A stretch of DNA of 64,000 nucleotides from Nematopogon swammerdamellus (Eukaryota > Arthropoda > Insecta > Lepidoptera > Adelidae), in assembly GCA_946902875.1 (NCBI GenBank), contig OX336355.1, forward strand, positions 8,577,347 through 8,641,346. The letters run 5' to 3'. The position numbers and the translations under genes are program-made. Below, one piece after another: positions 22,590 through 36,301 of this stretch (position 1 is its first letter; the number at the start of each line of letters is the position of its first letter). The notes beneath the pieces are model-generated. The model saw only the letters and a program-made list of their open reading frames with translations. It searched no databases and had not been told where the DNA came from.

Positions 22590-25500
22590 GTAAGAGGTTC
22601 TGTTTGCTTGCTGATAAAAAAAAAAGTTTTGGAAAACCGATTTTGTGGAGCTATTTTTGAACCGGTTCTTCTGTTGTGAACGCCCAGAACTGGATCTCTC
22701 GTACACATTCTGAACAGCTTTTCCGACTGATAAGAGTTACAGGGGCGGTTTCTTGGAACTGTTCTCCTAATGGAAAAAAACGTGGAACCAGATTCCTAGA
22801 ATCCGTTCTGAACCGGTTTTCCTGCTGGAAAGTAAACGGAACCGGGTTTCCTGCTGGAAAGTAAGCGGAACTGGGTTTCTGGAACTATTTATGGTCCTGT
22901 TCTCTTGTTAATAAAACCGAAATCGGGTTTCTGGGAGCTTTTCTAAACCTCTTGGTAAAACCTAGAATGTTCTTGGTTTTCCCAACAGATCCCAACTGAG
23001 ATCTTTTCTTCACTGAATTTTTTTTTTTTTATGTAATCCGGTATAGGTGGCTGAGTCGGAGGGGTCCGACCAGCCAATATCACCTCCGAGAAGTTAGGTG
23101 CCATACCGTACTTCCCTGGATTGCTGGCTATACTGGACTAGAGGAGAACACAACCGAGGCTGCTATGCGGCCATCTTACATCCAGTGCGGTGGTACCAAC
23201 CCAGCCGGCTAATTAATTTCTCGGTTAATTAATTTCTAAACCGACCCGGTTTCTACTGGAAAAATGAATGTAGGGGGATGGTTTTATTTTCTCTATAGGA
23301 CGAATAAAAAAATCATCACTTTTAATTTATATATGAATCACAGCATGTTTTAATTTATATAACACAAAACTTTTTTATAATTAAGCACACTAGCCCCTTT
23401 TCCGAATATTTCATTAAAATATTTCAACATGTTCATTTACATACGTCCGGGCCTAGACGATAAAAAACCGGGCAAGTGCGGTCGGACGAGCTCACTTAGG
23501 ATTCCATTAATTTATCTCTAGTGCATTTGTTTTTGTAATTTTTTTAAGATATTTAATTCATTAATTTCGAAAAATAAAAGAAATTGTGAGCACGCTGATA
23601 AGGACTTTTAAAGATTTATAGCGACAAAACGAAAAGTCATAAACATTAATAATATAATAATTAATATAGTTTTAAGAAGGAACTATTTTTGATATCACAC
23701 ATGATGTGTGACTTTCAGGAGCTGATAGGTCGTAACAGAATGACACGAAGAATTCATAAGGTTTCCTAATTTTACTTACTTACGCAACCTTTATAAAGTC
23801 CATACTATTTTTAACAAGCTTTCCCACGAAAATGTTTCCTCGTGCGCGTAGATCGTGAGCGAGTATAGAAGTGTAGTGAAAGTAAAACCCACCGGGCGTC
23901 TCCGCAAACAATTCAAAAGAATAGAACTGCTATTTTCATACATTGCATACAATTTACTTAAGCCTCTCTACTCCTCGGGTCATCTGTACCGTAGGATTGA
24001 TGCAGACATATGAAACGTTAAAGATAAGTATAGGGAATGTTCTAAGTTTTCAATCTACAGGATTATCTTTAGTGAACCAAAACGTTGAAACAGCAAGTTT
24101 TTTAACTTCGCTCGATAGAAAAAAAAATTCAAATATTTCTCTATTTTTACAGCAATTTCTATTGTAAAAATATGAAGAAAATGTAAATTTTTTATAATTT
24201 TTGTCCAAATACAATTTTATATTCCTTAGTGAACCATAATTTTAAAATGTCTCAACGCTAAAATGTTTCATACGTATTAAAATAAAAAAAGATTTGCGCG
24301 TTCTTCGCCTTCGCTTTGTTTTATCGTAAGCGCCTTGTGGCGATTCCATCCCGCTCTAGTTGTGAGGAAACTGCCTAAAGAGGAAACGGGCTGTCGGCGC
24401 CTCTGTCCCCGCTCCCCATTCCGCTGAGCGCATGACGTCACTATGAATGGAAGAGGTTTAATCTCCAACTTACACTCGAACATAATCTACAAATGCACAC
24501 AATTTGCATCGAGACTGCTTGTAACACGCGTGTTGTTAATGATACGCTAGTCCACAAGACGAATATACACAGTATCCGGAAGTAAATAATGTACATCGAG
24601 CTTTAGAAAGAGACAATCCGGTTGTAGAGCTTCATCTCTGTGGCACGAACTCGCACGTCTCTGTGCGACAGGGACGACACTTTACAACCGGATAGTTTCT
24701 TTCTAAAGCTCGATGTACATTACTTACTGCCGGTCACTGTTTGTAATTAGTTCGTGTTGACTGACATCGCGGGTGTTGTAAGGTGATCTAGTCAACCGTG
24801 TTAGTTTCCATAAAAAAAAATTATAAAATTAATTTTCAACTACTTACTTGTTAGGTTTTGCATCATGCTGTGTCTGCTCCCTTTCAGCGAACAAAAATTA
24901 TTTTTTTATTACCTACTTTACTTTAATATAAATTTTGATTACTTTAATTACATGTTATTTCATAGTTTCAGCTGAATAAACGTTTTTTTCTTTTTTTCTT
25001 TCATATATTGACCTGTTTAAGTGGGAATGCGCCACTGTGTCACAAGCGTCTACGGGACGTGCTTATGCCTCTTATAGAGTTTTTAATTGTTTGTATGCCC
25101 GCATGAATATTCATAGATCGATTAAAACATCGCTGTAGCCTCTAAGTGGAGATCGATTTAGAGAGACCGCCCACTGTGGCCAATTGGCATGGAGCCACAC
25201 ATTTGGTGGACATTCTTAGTTTTGGTAGCAGGTGCGAACGTCAGGTTTGCCGCAGCACTGATTTTCAGACAGACCCCCTTCGTGTTTCAAATATGAGCCA
25301 ACACAAAAGCAAATGGTTTGAATTTCGAAATCGAAGAAAAATAGAAAATAAAAATAAATTGATTTCCACAAAATGTTATAAAATTAAAAGATAACAAGAT
25401 TAAAAGATTACATGAAATCTCAAACATAGGTACTCATACATACATTTAGGCCTAGCACGCACTGCGGAAATTGTCCGCGCTGTTCGCAAATTCTTAAAAT

Positions 25501-28500
25501 GTTCTGTAACATTTATATGAACGTACACACACACACTGAGATTTTAATTTCCACGCGAATAAAAATCCGACGCGCGGATAAAAATTCGTCACGCTGATAA
25601 ACATCCGTCTCACGGATAAAAACCGTCGCGCAGATAACAATTGGTCGTACGGATAAAAATCTGTCGCACGGATAAAAATCCATTACGCGGATAAACATCC
25701 GTCTCACGGATAAAAACCGTCGCGCAGATAACAATTGGTCGTACGGATAAAAATCTGTCGCACGGATAAAAATCCATTACGCGGATAAACATCCGTCTCA
25801 CGGATAAAAACCGTCGCGCAGATAACAATTGGTCGTACGGATAAAAATCTGTCGCACGGATAAAAATCGTCGCGCAGATAAAAATTGGTCGTACGGATAA
25901 AAATTCGTCGCACGGATAAAAATCCGTCACGCGGATAAAAATCCGTCGCGCGGATAAAAATCCGTCACGCGGATAAAAATGCCGCGCAGTCTGTAGAAAC
26001 TGCGATGTGATGTGGATTTTATTCCGCGCGGAATAACCCCGCGCGGTAAATTTCCGCAGTGCGTCCTAGCCCTTAACTCTGTGAAGAATCGCTGAAAATG
26101 TAAAACAAGTTCTATACGCGTCGGTTACGATATCGTTGAATCATAAAAAGTATAAAAATAAACCACTAGAATGCTATGTAAAATGAGAAAAATTCTCAAG
26201 AAGAAATTTTCTCAACGCGAAAGTTTTCAATCGAACAAGACACTTTGACATATAGGATCTAAGTTTAATCTGCTCAAGTATGGTTCGAGTTTCTCGGGAG
26301 TATTCAGGAGTTGGTATCTATGAGTGAGTCAATAGGTTCACAGTCGTGCCTATCTCGCCTTTTGTCTTTTTTAGGGATTTTGGGATGTGTTTTTAGGGAT
26401 TTTGGGATGTGTTTTTAGGCATTTTGAGATGTGTTTTTAGGGATTTTGGGATGTTTTTTAGGAATTTTGGGATGTTTTTTTATGGATTTTGGAATATGTT
26501 TTTAGGGATTTTGGGATGTGTTTTTAGGGATTTACGTATGTATTTTTACGTAGGGATTTTGGGGTGTGTCTTGTTTTTTAAGGGTTCCGTAGACAGCCAC
26601 CGACAACTTCCCTTATAAAATTGATCCGATGTACATTTTATATAATCAGTAATATTATGTATTAACCCAAGTATAGCTTTTTATTTAACTATCATGTACT
26701 TACGTGTATTATTAATAATTCTTATTATTTTATCTTCAATTCTCACGTTCAACTATTTTGCTACTACCTACTTACATTCCACTATATTAATCGAATCTCA
26801 AATATCCAAAGGTTGACTGTAAGATATTTCTTTAAGGGGTAAGTCCGCCTTTGCGTATTATGTAAATGTTCTAATGTGCTTGTTATAGTTGAATTTTTGT
26901 TGGAGCAATAAAGCATTTTATATTCTATTCTACAACGTAGTAGGTAGTCAATTTCATTATATTCCACAACATGAAAACGATTTTGAAATGTAGGTATGTA
27001 TGTACTGTGTGGGGACGGTACTTAACAATAATAAACCCACTGCATATCTACCCGTGCATGTCGTAAAAGGAAATTTAAGGGATAAGGACAAGATGCCGTG
27101 CTAAAGGGCGACATGCTAACCACCTCTCACCTTCGCACGGTCTTTCCACCGAGTCATGCAGCAGCTGGGTCTTCGTGCTTTAGTTGCTGCTTGATAGTTA
27201 TCTTGTCCAAATGTTTTGCTAAAAGTAGTCCGTATTGTGCTGTAAGTTACAAGAGTATTTGCAGCACAACACCGACTACTCTGTTTACTCCGATGGTCGG
27301 GAAATAGCGTGTGGTGTGTATGAATGTAAATGTATGTATGTATTTATGTTTAATGACATGAATGAATAAAATCATTTATTATCAAAGAAACATTTAAGAC
27401 TAAGTATGTATGTAAAGGAAAAAAAAAACACACCGAACTATGTAACTAAATTTAAAATAAATATTTCCTCCATTGGAGCTGTCATTTTTGTCCCAAGGAC
27501 AATATACATCTTCTCATACAAACAATGTATGGGTTTGAGACCTCCAAGTTACAGATAATTGAAGTGCGCGGGACTCCGCTTATCTTGTGGTACGCACAAA
27601 GAGATATCGTGCTATCTCTAATCGTGTTTTATGTTCTCTGGATAGAACGGCGTATGCATGCTCGGTTTCCTATAAAAATATGCTTTTTTTTTTGTTTAAT
27701 GGAAACTGACATGGTTGGCTACATCACCTACTTACATACGTGATGTCAGCCTATAACACCTTGGTGAACTAGGTGCCATGTCAGTGCTTCCCTTCGGTCG
27801 TGCCGGCTACACTGAACTTGACGGAAAACACGAAATATTTACATAGCCGTTTCGACCGACGTTTGATTGAGTGCGGTGGTATGAACCCGGTCCGGATGAA
27901 CCGAACCACCTAGTAAGGGAAGGGACCTACAGTTTTACGTGGAATCCGAACCACGGTCAGCCTCCAACGGTCGAGCGGTCACCCATCCAAGTACTGATCG
28001 CGCCCACGTGTGCTTACCAACAGTCGACCACATCACTGAGCTACCGAGGCTGACAAACTTATAACTATTTTTTAAAACTATTTGCTCTTACTACACAAAA
28101 AAAAAACTCACTGAGAGTGAGTTTACTCGTCATCCTACGGTTTTCCTGCGAGAGACTGACTTGGAGAGTTCGCGACGTGGCTGTCGTGCGAGTGTGTTTA
28201 GCAAAGTGTAACATGGAGCAAAGCAACGCACACCATTTGTAAGCTTTGTGGCATAGTGTAACGGATATTAGTGTACCTACCACCTTCTGAAAAAGATAGT
28301 GCGAGTTTGAAGGGGGTATCGCTACTTCTTATAAAAGGGAACGTCTATCTGTATGTATGTTTGAGGTAAACTCCGGAATCACCGAACAGATTTTGATGCT
28401 GTTTGCACCAATGGAAAGAGTAGTTCTTGAGGCTCACTATAGGCTAGCCTTAGGGCTGAGCAGTATCAAGAGAGAGGGAGAGATAACGTAAGAGAAACGA

Positions 28501-31500
28501 TGGTTTATTTAGTTAGATCTTTCTTCTTTTTGAAATACTAATTTCACGCGAACGAAGCCGCAGGCAACAGCTATAATTAAATTATTATAGTATACTTATT
28601 ATAATTATTAACACTGACAGACAACGCACAGCCTAAACCGGTGGGTCTAGATCTAGAAGCATGCAATTTTGCATAGGAGTTCCTCATTATAACGTAGGTG
28701 AGCACTAAGATTTTTTTTTAAATCACCTAAGGAGATAAAATAAGGCACGAAAGTTTGTATTCGAAGTGTGTCATTTTTTAGTTAGAAATATGAAAATTGG
28801 TGTTGAGGCTTCTGTTTCTGTTCATAAATGAAAGTCAGTTCGATCCGCGTTTTTAGAAATTCAGAGGGAGAGAGGGAGAGAGGCGTAGAGAGAGAGAGAG
28901 ATCTTAGCTTAACATTTGTCCACGCGAACGACGCGACGACGCTACGCTACGGGCAAAAAGGTAGGAAGTAATAAAACATACATTCTTGGGTTCGACCGGT
29001 GTCGGTGGGCGATCGCACTGTTATACACTGTGGCCTGTACACGCGACGCGAAACGGTGTAGCCGACAGCTCACAAATGGGAATACCGCTGACGTTGACAA
29101 GGGCGACACGCTGTTTGTATCGGGATGAATATGAAAATTATTTCGTTGTCGGGGACTGTTCACCGCTTATCACCGCGGAGACACGTGGACAGACCGCTGA
29201 TTTAGGGGAAGTTTGTGTGTGTGTTTGTGTATGTGGTTTTGTATAGCTGATTTAGAGTAAGTTTGTATATGTCGTGTGTGTGTGTGTGTGTGTGTGGCTT
29301 TGTATAGCTGATTTAGAGGGTTTGTTCGTGTGGAAGTATCACAGTATTTTGAAACATTAAATGGTTTACTTACATTTATTAAATTCATATTAGATTATCA
29401 TTATACTTTCAGGTTTATCAAGTTGATCGTAAATATATTTACGATCAACTTGAAATAATTACGAGTAGGTAGCTTGACACAACGTACTTATACTGTGTTT
29501 TTTTATGAAACCAGTATGGTTTTTATAAAAAGATAGTTAAATTATCTTTTTTTTTATGGAAACTGACACGGTTGGAATAAGTATATATTGAATAAGTATT
29601 GTTCACAGACACCCGAGCCGGCTGTCTATATTTCTCGTCATTATTTGAGAATTTTCGATTATTCATTATTTCATGAAATAGGTACGTGGTAATAATATAC
29701 GAGTATGTAGGTTTCTGAAAATTTGATGGGAGTGGTCTCTACATTAATTATTGAATCCATTTATAATCAATTGCTATACACTAAAATAATACTGCCTTAT
29801 TACTGTGTTATAGGGCTCTGTAGGATCAATAGGTGCATATTTACGTACATAATATGTCGTGTAATGAAAACCTACTTGACGTAATGTGCTTAATAATTTT
29901 GAAAATGAAACACAAACTCAGCTTTCATAACGTCGTTTCCATTCGGAATTTGATGGCATATAAGTTGATTTAAATTATTTATATTTTTTTATAGAAAGCG
30001 CGACATGTGGGGCCCACAGGGTGTCTAACGACGCCGATGGACATTCGGTCGCCCGCGGGGGGTGCGAATGCCATGTTAGTTTGTTTGAACGACAATTTGC
30101 GTCGAACGTAGAGTATGACCAGCGAATCATGCAATATTGCTGTATTCTTATTATTTTTTAATGTTTGGTTTCTGTGGAGATCCGGTCTCTCTGCCTACCA
30201 CATTGGGAATCAGTTTAATAAATAAATATGTTTTAAATGAACTATAAATTAATGTATCAATATTGTTCCTATGCCTCCATCCAGACGGAAATGTACTTCA
30301 ACGAGATATACAGCTGGCGTTATTATGTGAGTATATATGTATGTCGATTGTTGTATATGATCACTTGAGCACCTTACATTATGTAGATGGCACCTATATA
30401 GACGTTTTTAGAATATAACCTCGTTTGTAGAGTATTTAAATATTTAAAAATGTTTGCTGGCTCGTGGACGCAACTGGCGTCCCACAATAAAGGGACTACT
30501 TTAGTCAAAGCATAAGCCTTGCCATAATAGCGGAGGAGTAATGCTGCAAGCGTTCTGGGAACTTTTGAAAACGCCCCTTTTGATAGTTATTTTTTTTATA
30601 TGATAAATAGATATTTTTTGGGTAGTTTTTAGTTGTTTAGTTATCTGTATTGCTTTTTATTACTTTATCAAATAAATGTTCATTTTTATACTAAAATAAT
30701 TTCTTTTTCGCATACGGTTCATAACTTGAATGCTAATGATATAAAATTCGCCTGAATCCTGAACTATTCTTGCGAAATGGATGATGCATTTCTAGATATA
30801 TTTACACGAACCTGCGAGTACCTGCGTGTAACCATAGTTGATATAAACCACATTTTGACTAGCTGGCTGTAGTATGCGGTCGAGTTTTTATGTTGTTTTA
30901 TAAAACGTTTTTGAGTATCTGGTAGCGTGCTTACTTCGAAAGTACGAACATTTTGTTCACTCGTATTGCCAACACTTTGACCCCCCCAAAGCGCCCCGCC
31001 CCCCCCCCCCCCCCCCCCCTACCTCTCCGCCGCGCCGCGCCGCCTCTCGCTTCGTCCAAGTTGCAGTGAATAACTCTTAGCCAAGTATTTTCACATCCGC
31101 TACCGCGTTAGTATGCTTGAGCGGCAATTTGTGTCGAATGTAGAGTACCTATGACCAGCGAATCATGCAGTGTTGCTGTACTCTTAATTATTATAACGTC
31201 ACGTCTTATAAATTGATGAACACCGGCTGCACGCACGAAAAAGTGTCACGTTCCATCTGAGCCTGTGTGTGCAAGCGAGAGCGCGTAACAAGCGATAGAG
31301 AGGCACAATCGGCCCAAGCCGAAAGCGAATCAAGGGAATCCGATATTCGTTTGGTCGTTTATGTGATTTCGTGGCTCAGTGGTAAGAGTGTAGGATTTGT
31401 ATTTTTTGACCATGGGTTCGAATCCCTCAATTTTTTTTTTAAGCAATGTTACGGTGTTAAATTTTTTTTAGGGTGTTTAGTTTTTTTTATAACCACCTAA

Positions 31501-34500
31501 GAATTATTTTCGGAAATACAAACGTAACAAAAACGACATGCGCCGCCTCAACATTAGGTTAGGGTTAATATAAAGAAGATGCGACCACTTTATGACGTTA
31601 TCATGTAAAACTATCGTCCGTAAACCGACTTTACAGACAACCAATTTTTTATAATGTTTGATTTCTGTGAAGATCCGATATCTTCGCCTACCTCATTGGG
31701 AATGAGGGGTGACGTACTTACGTACGTCGGAGGCACTGCGGCGTCGGCGGTTGTCACGCGGGCGTTCCACATTCAAATGTCTTCTGCACTCACATACACA
31801 CACACACTCGTAAACGCAGCCTCACACACACACGCAGGGGTGCTAATCCGTCCATTATGTTTACGAGAGCGCGAGTGCAAATATATGTCATAATTTTATT
31901 CTTTTTCCTTCAGTACGTGTTGAAGGACCAAGTACCAAGGACCAAGTAGAAAAAATATTGTTCTGAGTTTTCCTACTTTATGAAGTATGAAAGTGTAATT
32001 TTTTTAAGGCAATTTGATAAAATACACTTATTTATTAGTTATAAAATTATTGTAAAATAAAGAAATTAATCTGGATTTTTTTAAAAATAATATGTTATTA
32101 GTTTAAATTATTTTTATTTTGTCAGCCGGCCGCCGATCGCTGTTCTGTGGTAAAATCCTAAGCTTTACTTACGGCGGTCGCCTTTTCTCTTTGTGGTCAC
32201 TCCACCACCAAGCTCGAATTCTACTTGAAGGCACTTTAAAATATCGCGTAATGTTTATTTATTTACTTATGCACTTATTTAAACATACATACCACACGCT
32301 TGTATCCATACAATCGGGGTAAGCAGAGTAATCGGTGTTGTGCTGCTAGTACTCCCACTTGCTGCATGACTCGATGGAAGCACCGTGCCAAGATGAGAGG
32401 TGGCTAGCCTATCGCCCTTATGCACGGCATCTTGTTCTTATCCCTTAGTCGCCTTTTACGACATGCACAGGGAGAGATGCTTATAATATAAGCATCTCTT
32501 TATATTATAAACATCAGTTTATGATGATGATAACCTTACAGAATATTCTAACTCGTTTACTATTCTTAAATTAACCTAGAATTTGTATTTATTTATAATT
32601 AAAAAAAAAACAAAAAAGTCACATAACTGTACAACCGACATATTTTTTATTTTTTGTTCATATGGTATGGCAGTACCGTTGTACATAATCTCAGGCAACG
32701 AGTCACGATCAATCCTCGATAGTAGTCGAGGACTTCCGGCAATCATTGCCTGAGACTTATTTGGGTTCACGATGAGTCCAAAGGATCTGGTCCAGCCAAA
32801 AATGGTGGCCAGATCAGCATTGATCACATCAATGATTCCAGCAATGCCGTCAATACTACCTGCCAGATATAGTTGTAAGTCGTCGGCATACAAGTGGTAG
32901 AGAGAAACTAAGAGTTTGGAGACAAAATTAATAAAAATTGCGAAGAGTAGAGGAGATAACACATCACCTTGTGGAACACCAGCAGTTAAATCATTCCATT
33001 CAGAAAAGTCATTGTCAATTCTAACACGTTGCTGGCGACCACGAAGGTATGAGTCAAACCAATCTATTTTCTATTTCTGTAAGGTTTATATTATTTTATA
33101 ATATAAACCTTACAGAATATTCTAACTCGTTTACTATTCTTAAATTAATCTAGAATTTGTATTTATTTATAATAAAAAAAAAAAAACAAAAAAGTCACAT
33201 AACTGTACAACCGACATATTTTTGATTTTTTGTTCATGTTCTATAACATTTCAGTGAAAGTTAAACCAAGGAGCCAAGTTGAGTGAGAATAACCGTTGGT
33301 CTGATGAGCGACCACACAGCGTAGTAGGCATTACGGATATTCCACTGTGCAGGGGTTGCTTGGCGAAGGACGAAATGTACTTGACAACCAACGAAGGGAG
33401 ATAACTCCGTTCTTTGCGGTCTGCAGATAACCCTGGTCGACTTGTGGCCTTCATGGTGGGCATAGGCTGGCTGGGGTAGCAGGAGATCAAGGTGTTTTGC
33501 ACGAAGATCCCCGAGCAAGAGGGACTATTCCTTCTAAAGCTATTATTTCTTATTTTTACAAAAAAAAAAAACGGAGGGGTTTATAAGTTTGACGTGTGTG
33601 TGTGTGTCTTTCTGTGGCATCGTAGCTCCCAAACGGAAGGACCGCTTTGGATGCGGTTTTTTTTATTAGGTAGCTGGTTTAATCGGGATGGTTCTTAGCT
33701 ACTCATGCAGCAGGTGGGTCTTCGTGCCTTACTTGCTGCTAGATCGATTGAATCTTGTTCGAATACTTTGCGAAACGTGGTGGTCGGTGTTGTTCTGTAA
33801 TTTAACAGAGTTCTTGCAGCACAACACCGATTACTCTGCTTACCCCGATTGTCGGGATTCAGCGTGTGTGATATTTATGTATGGTTCTTAGCTATGTGTG
33901 TAATCAAGTAATTAAGTAATAAAAAAAAATAAGTATTATCTTAAAAAGTGGACCGATTTTCATGCTTTTCTTTTAAAAAAAGCTTGAAATAAAGTTAAAT
34001 TACAAATTTAAAAAACCCCCGACCCTTAAAAAGTAAAAAATAATTTCCGTCTACTCACTTAAAGGAGTCGGGGGACCGCTAAGTAAATCAAATATAAAAA
34101 CTCAGAGATGCGCCGGAATTTACTTAGCGGCCTCGCGACTCCTTTAAGTAAACGGAAATTATTTTTGACTTTTTAAGGGCCGGGGGTTTTTTATATGTAA
34201 AAGTACTGTCAACGTTACGTACAACTAGCAACGCTGCCGGCATGTGACGTCAGCAGGGTTTCGTTCGAACCGTGTGAGCTAAATTATGATTTGTATGTTG
34301 AGCTGAATCCACTGAACGTCGCCGATAGATGGCGCGGAATACGTGTTTGTTTGTTCGTGACTATTCGTAGTATCACAGCGTAGTAGTATGAATATAAATT
34401 TTGTGTTCTTTAGAATTTGTGATTTCGGAAATTTCAACTGAAAATTGTTTGAATTGAAACAGCAAATAAATTTGTGCAGGCATTCATTCAATAAAAGCTT

Positions 34501-36261
34501 TTTATGCTTGTATGCTCCTAGTAGGTAGGTAGGTGACATACAGGGTTGATTAAAAACATTGTCTATTTCAAACATGTTTTGAACTATTAGAAAACATGTT
34601 TTAGCCAATCCAAAAAGCAAAAAATTAAGGGGGCTTCCCATACAAGAAACGTGTTTTTTTCAATGTTTTTTTTGTGGTGCGGAAACTTCAGTGCGCGAGT
34701 CCGACTCGCACTTGGCCGGTTTTTATTATCTGAGTAACCGTTTAAGATATAAAGTTTAAAAAGTTACGAGTATGCCCTAAGGATTTATTGTGATCTACGT
34801 TTCGGTGTGATCACCTCGTACATTGCGTATGACAGGCAGACGGACGGACAGACACCTGACTGATTTCATAAGGGTCTCTGCCAGTGTTCCTTCCTACGGA
34901 ACCCTAATAAAACCTAAATTTGATCGTTCTCATTGGTTAACACCACTAAAACTTTACTTCATCTGTTCAAAGTTTGAAATCACTCAAATTTCGACCAATC
35001 TGGAAGTGTCTTAATTAGTGAATCTGTAATGAGAGCTCTATTGGGGATAACTGCGGTTATTATCTTACAAAGCTGGAGTTCTGTCATTTTTAATTTAAAC
35101 TTTGTGCATTAAATAAAAGATGACCCATAAATTAGAGCGTTCGAAGCGGAACCTCGGTTGTGGCAAGCAATAGTTAACGTTATAACTTATAACGGTCCGT
35201 TCATTACTTCATTTTACTACGCCACTAAACTTAATAACTACTATCATAATCTCTGCTACTATTAAAATTTTAATTTTAACCCCTTCCTTCCTCATCCCGC
35301 TTCTTCCCTACAGTTCTACCAAGGTAAGTTGTCAGCAATGTCAGCTGTCAGCTTGAAATCCCAGCGGAATGTTTTAAATCTCTTATTTTGGGATCATTGT
35401 TATTGTTGAATGTAGTTTTCTTACTGTGAAACTGAATTAAAGTCTCAACTGGGCGGTTGTTGATAAAATTACAAATTATTTTGTCGTAGAACTGTTAATT
35501 ATATTCGGTTTATAGAATCTTCACATCGCAAAGAACGTATATTTACGTTTACTCACAGAGAATATTATAAGTTAAGTTCCGTTTTCAAAAAGTAGAAATG
35601 CTAAAATTTAAATTTGAAAAAAAAAATGGAAAGGCTTAGCGAATTAAAAGTTTTAAGAAAATCTTTTTAATATAGTAAAACAATTTAGGTATTAGAAGTA
35701 TGTTCTTGATACAGCAAAAAAAATGTATTGAAGGATTAACCTGTCTTGTTGATACTATAACATTGTTTGAAATATTGATTTTCTTCTTCTTGATATCCAT
35801 CACAAAATTAATTATTGAAGTTCAATTTATCGCTATAATTACATACTCGTACATAGGTACTCCATTCCATCCCATGGTGAATTTCCATTCTACCCATTAC
35901 TTTTCGGCATTTCCTGAGTTAAAATAGTTTTCTGGCAAGCTGATCGCGTGCTTAATGAAATTCAAACCGTATTTTTTATAAATTTTATACCTACTCAGTT
36001 GCAAACTACCGTGAAGAAGTAGCTAAAAATTTTCCTAATATTGAACAAATAAAATAATAAAAAAGGTTTTTATTATTAATTTCTCCCAAAGATCATCACT
36101 ACACCCGAAGCGCGGAGCCACAGCGCAGACATATCCACGATGGACAACTTACCCTGGTACTACAGTAGGGATTGCGGGTTTAGTATCGTTCAGGCCGAGG
36201 CCGCGGCTCAGTCCACACGCGGGCGAGGCGTGCGTAGGTTGTAAACTGGGATTACACGCAC

Positions 36262-36301
<40 letters not shown>

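Noticed and set aside
25513..25930. Three minus-strand frames with FYPCDRFLSVRP-like repeats
   Set aside because: Translation of the 19-bp satellite inside the Harbinger-like element.
31365..31435. Functional tRNA gene
   Set aside because: A and B boxes are good, but acceptor and anticodon stems do not pair convincingly and it sits in an insertion; more likely a SINE head.
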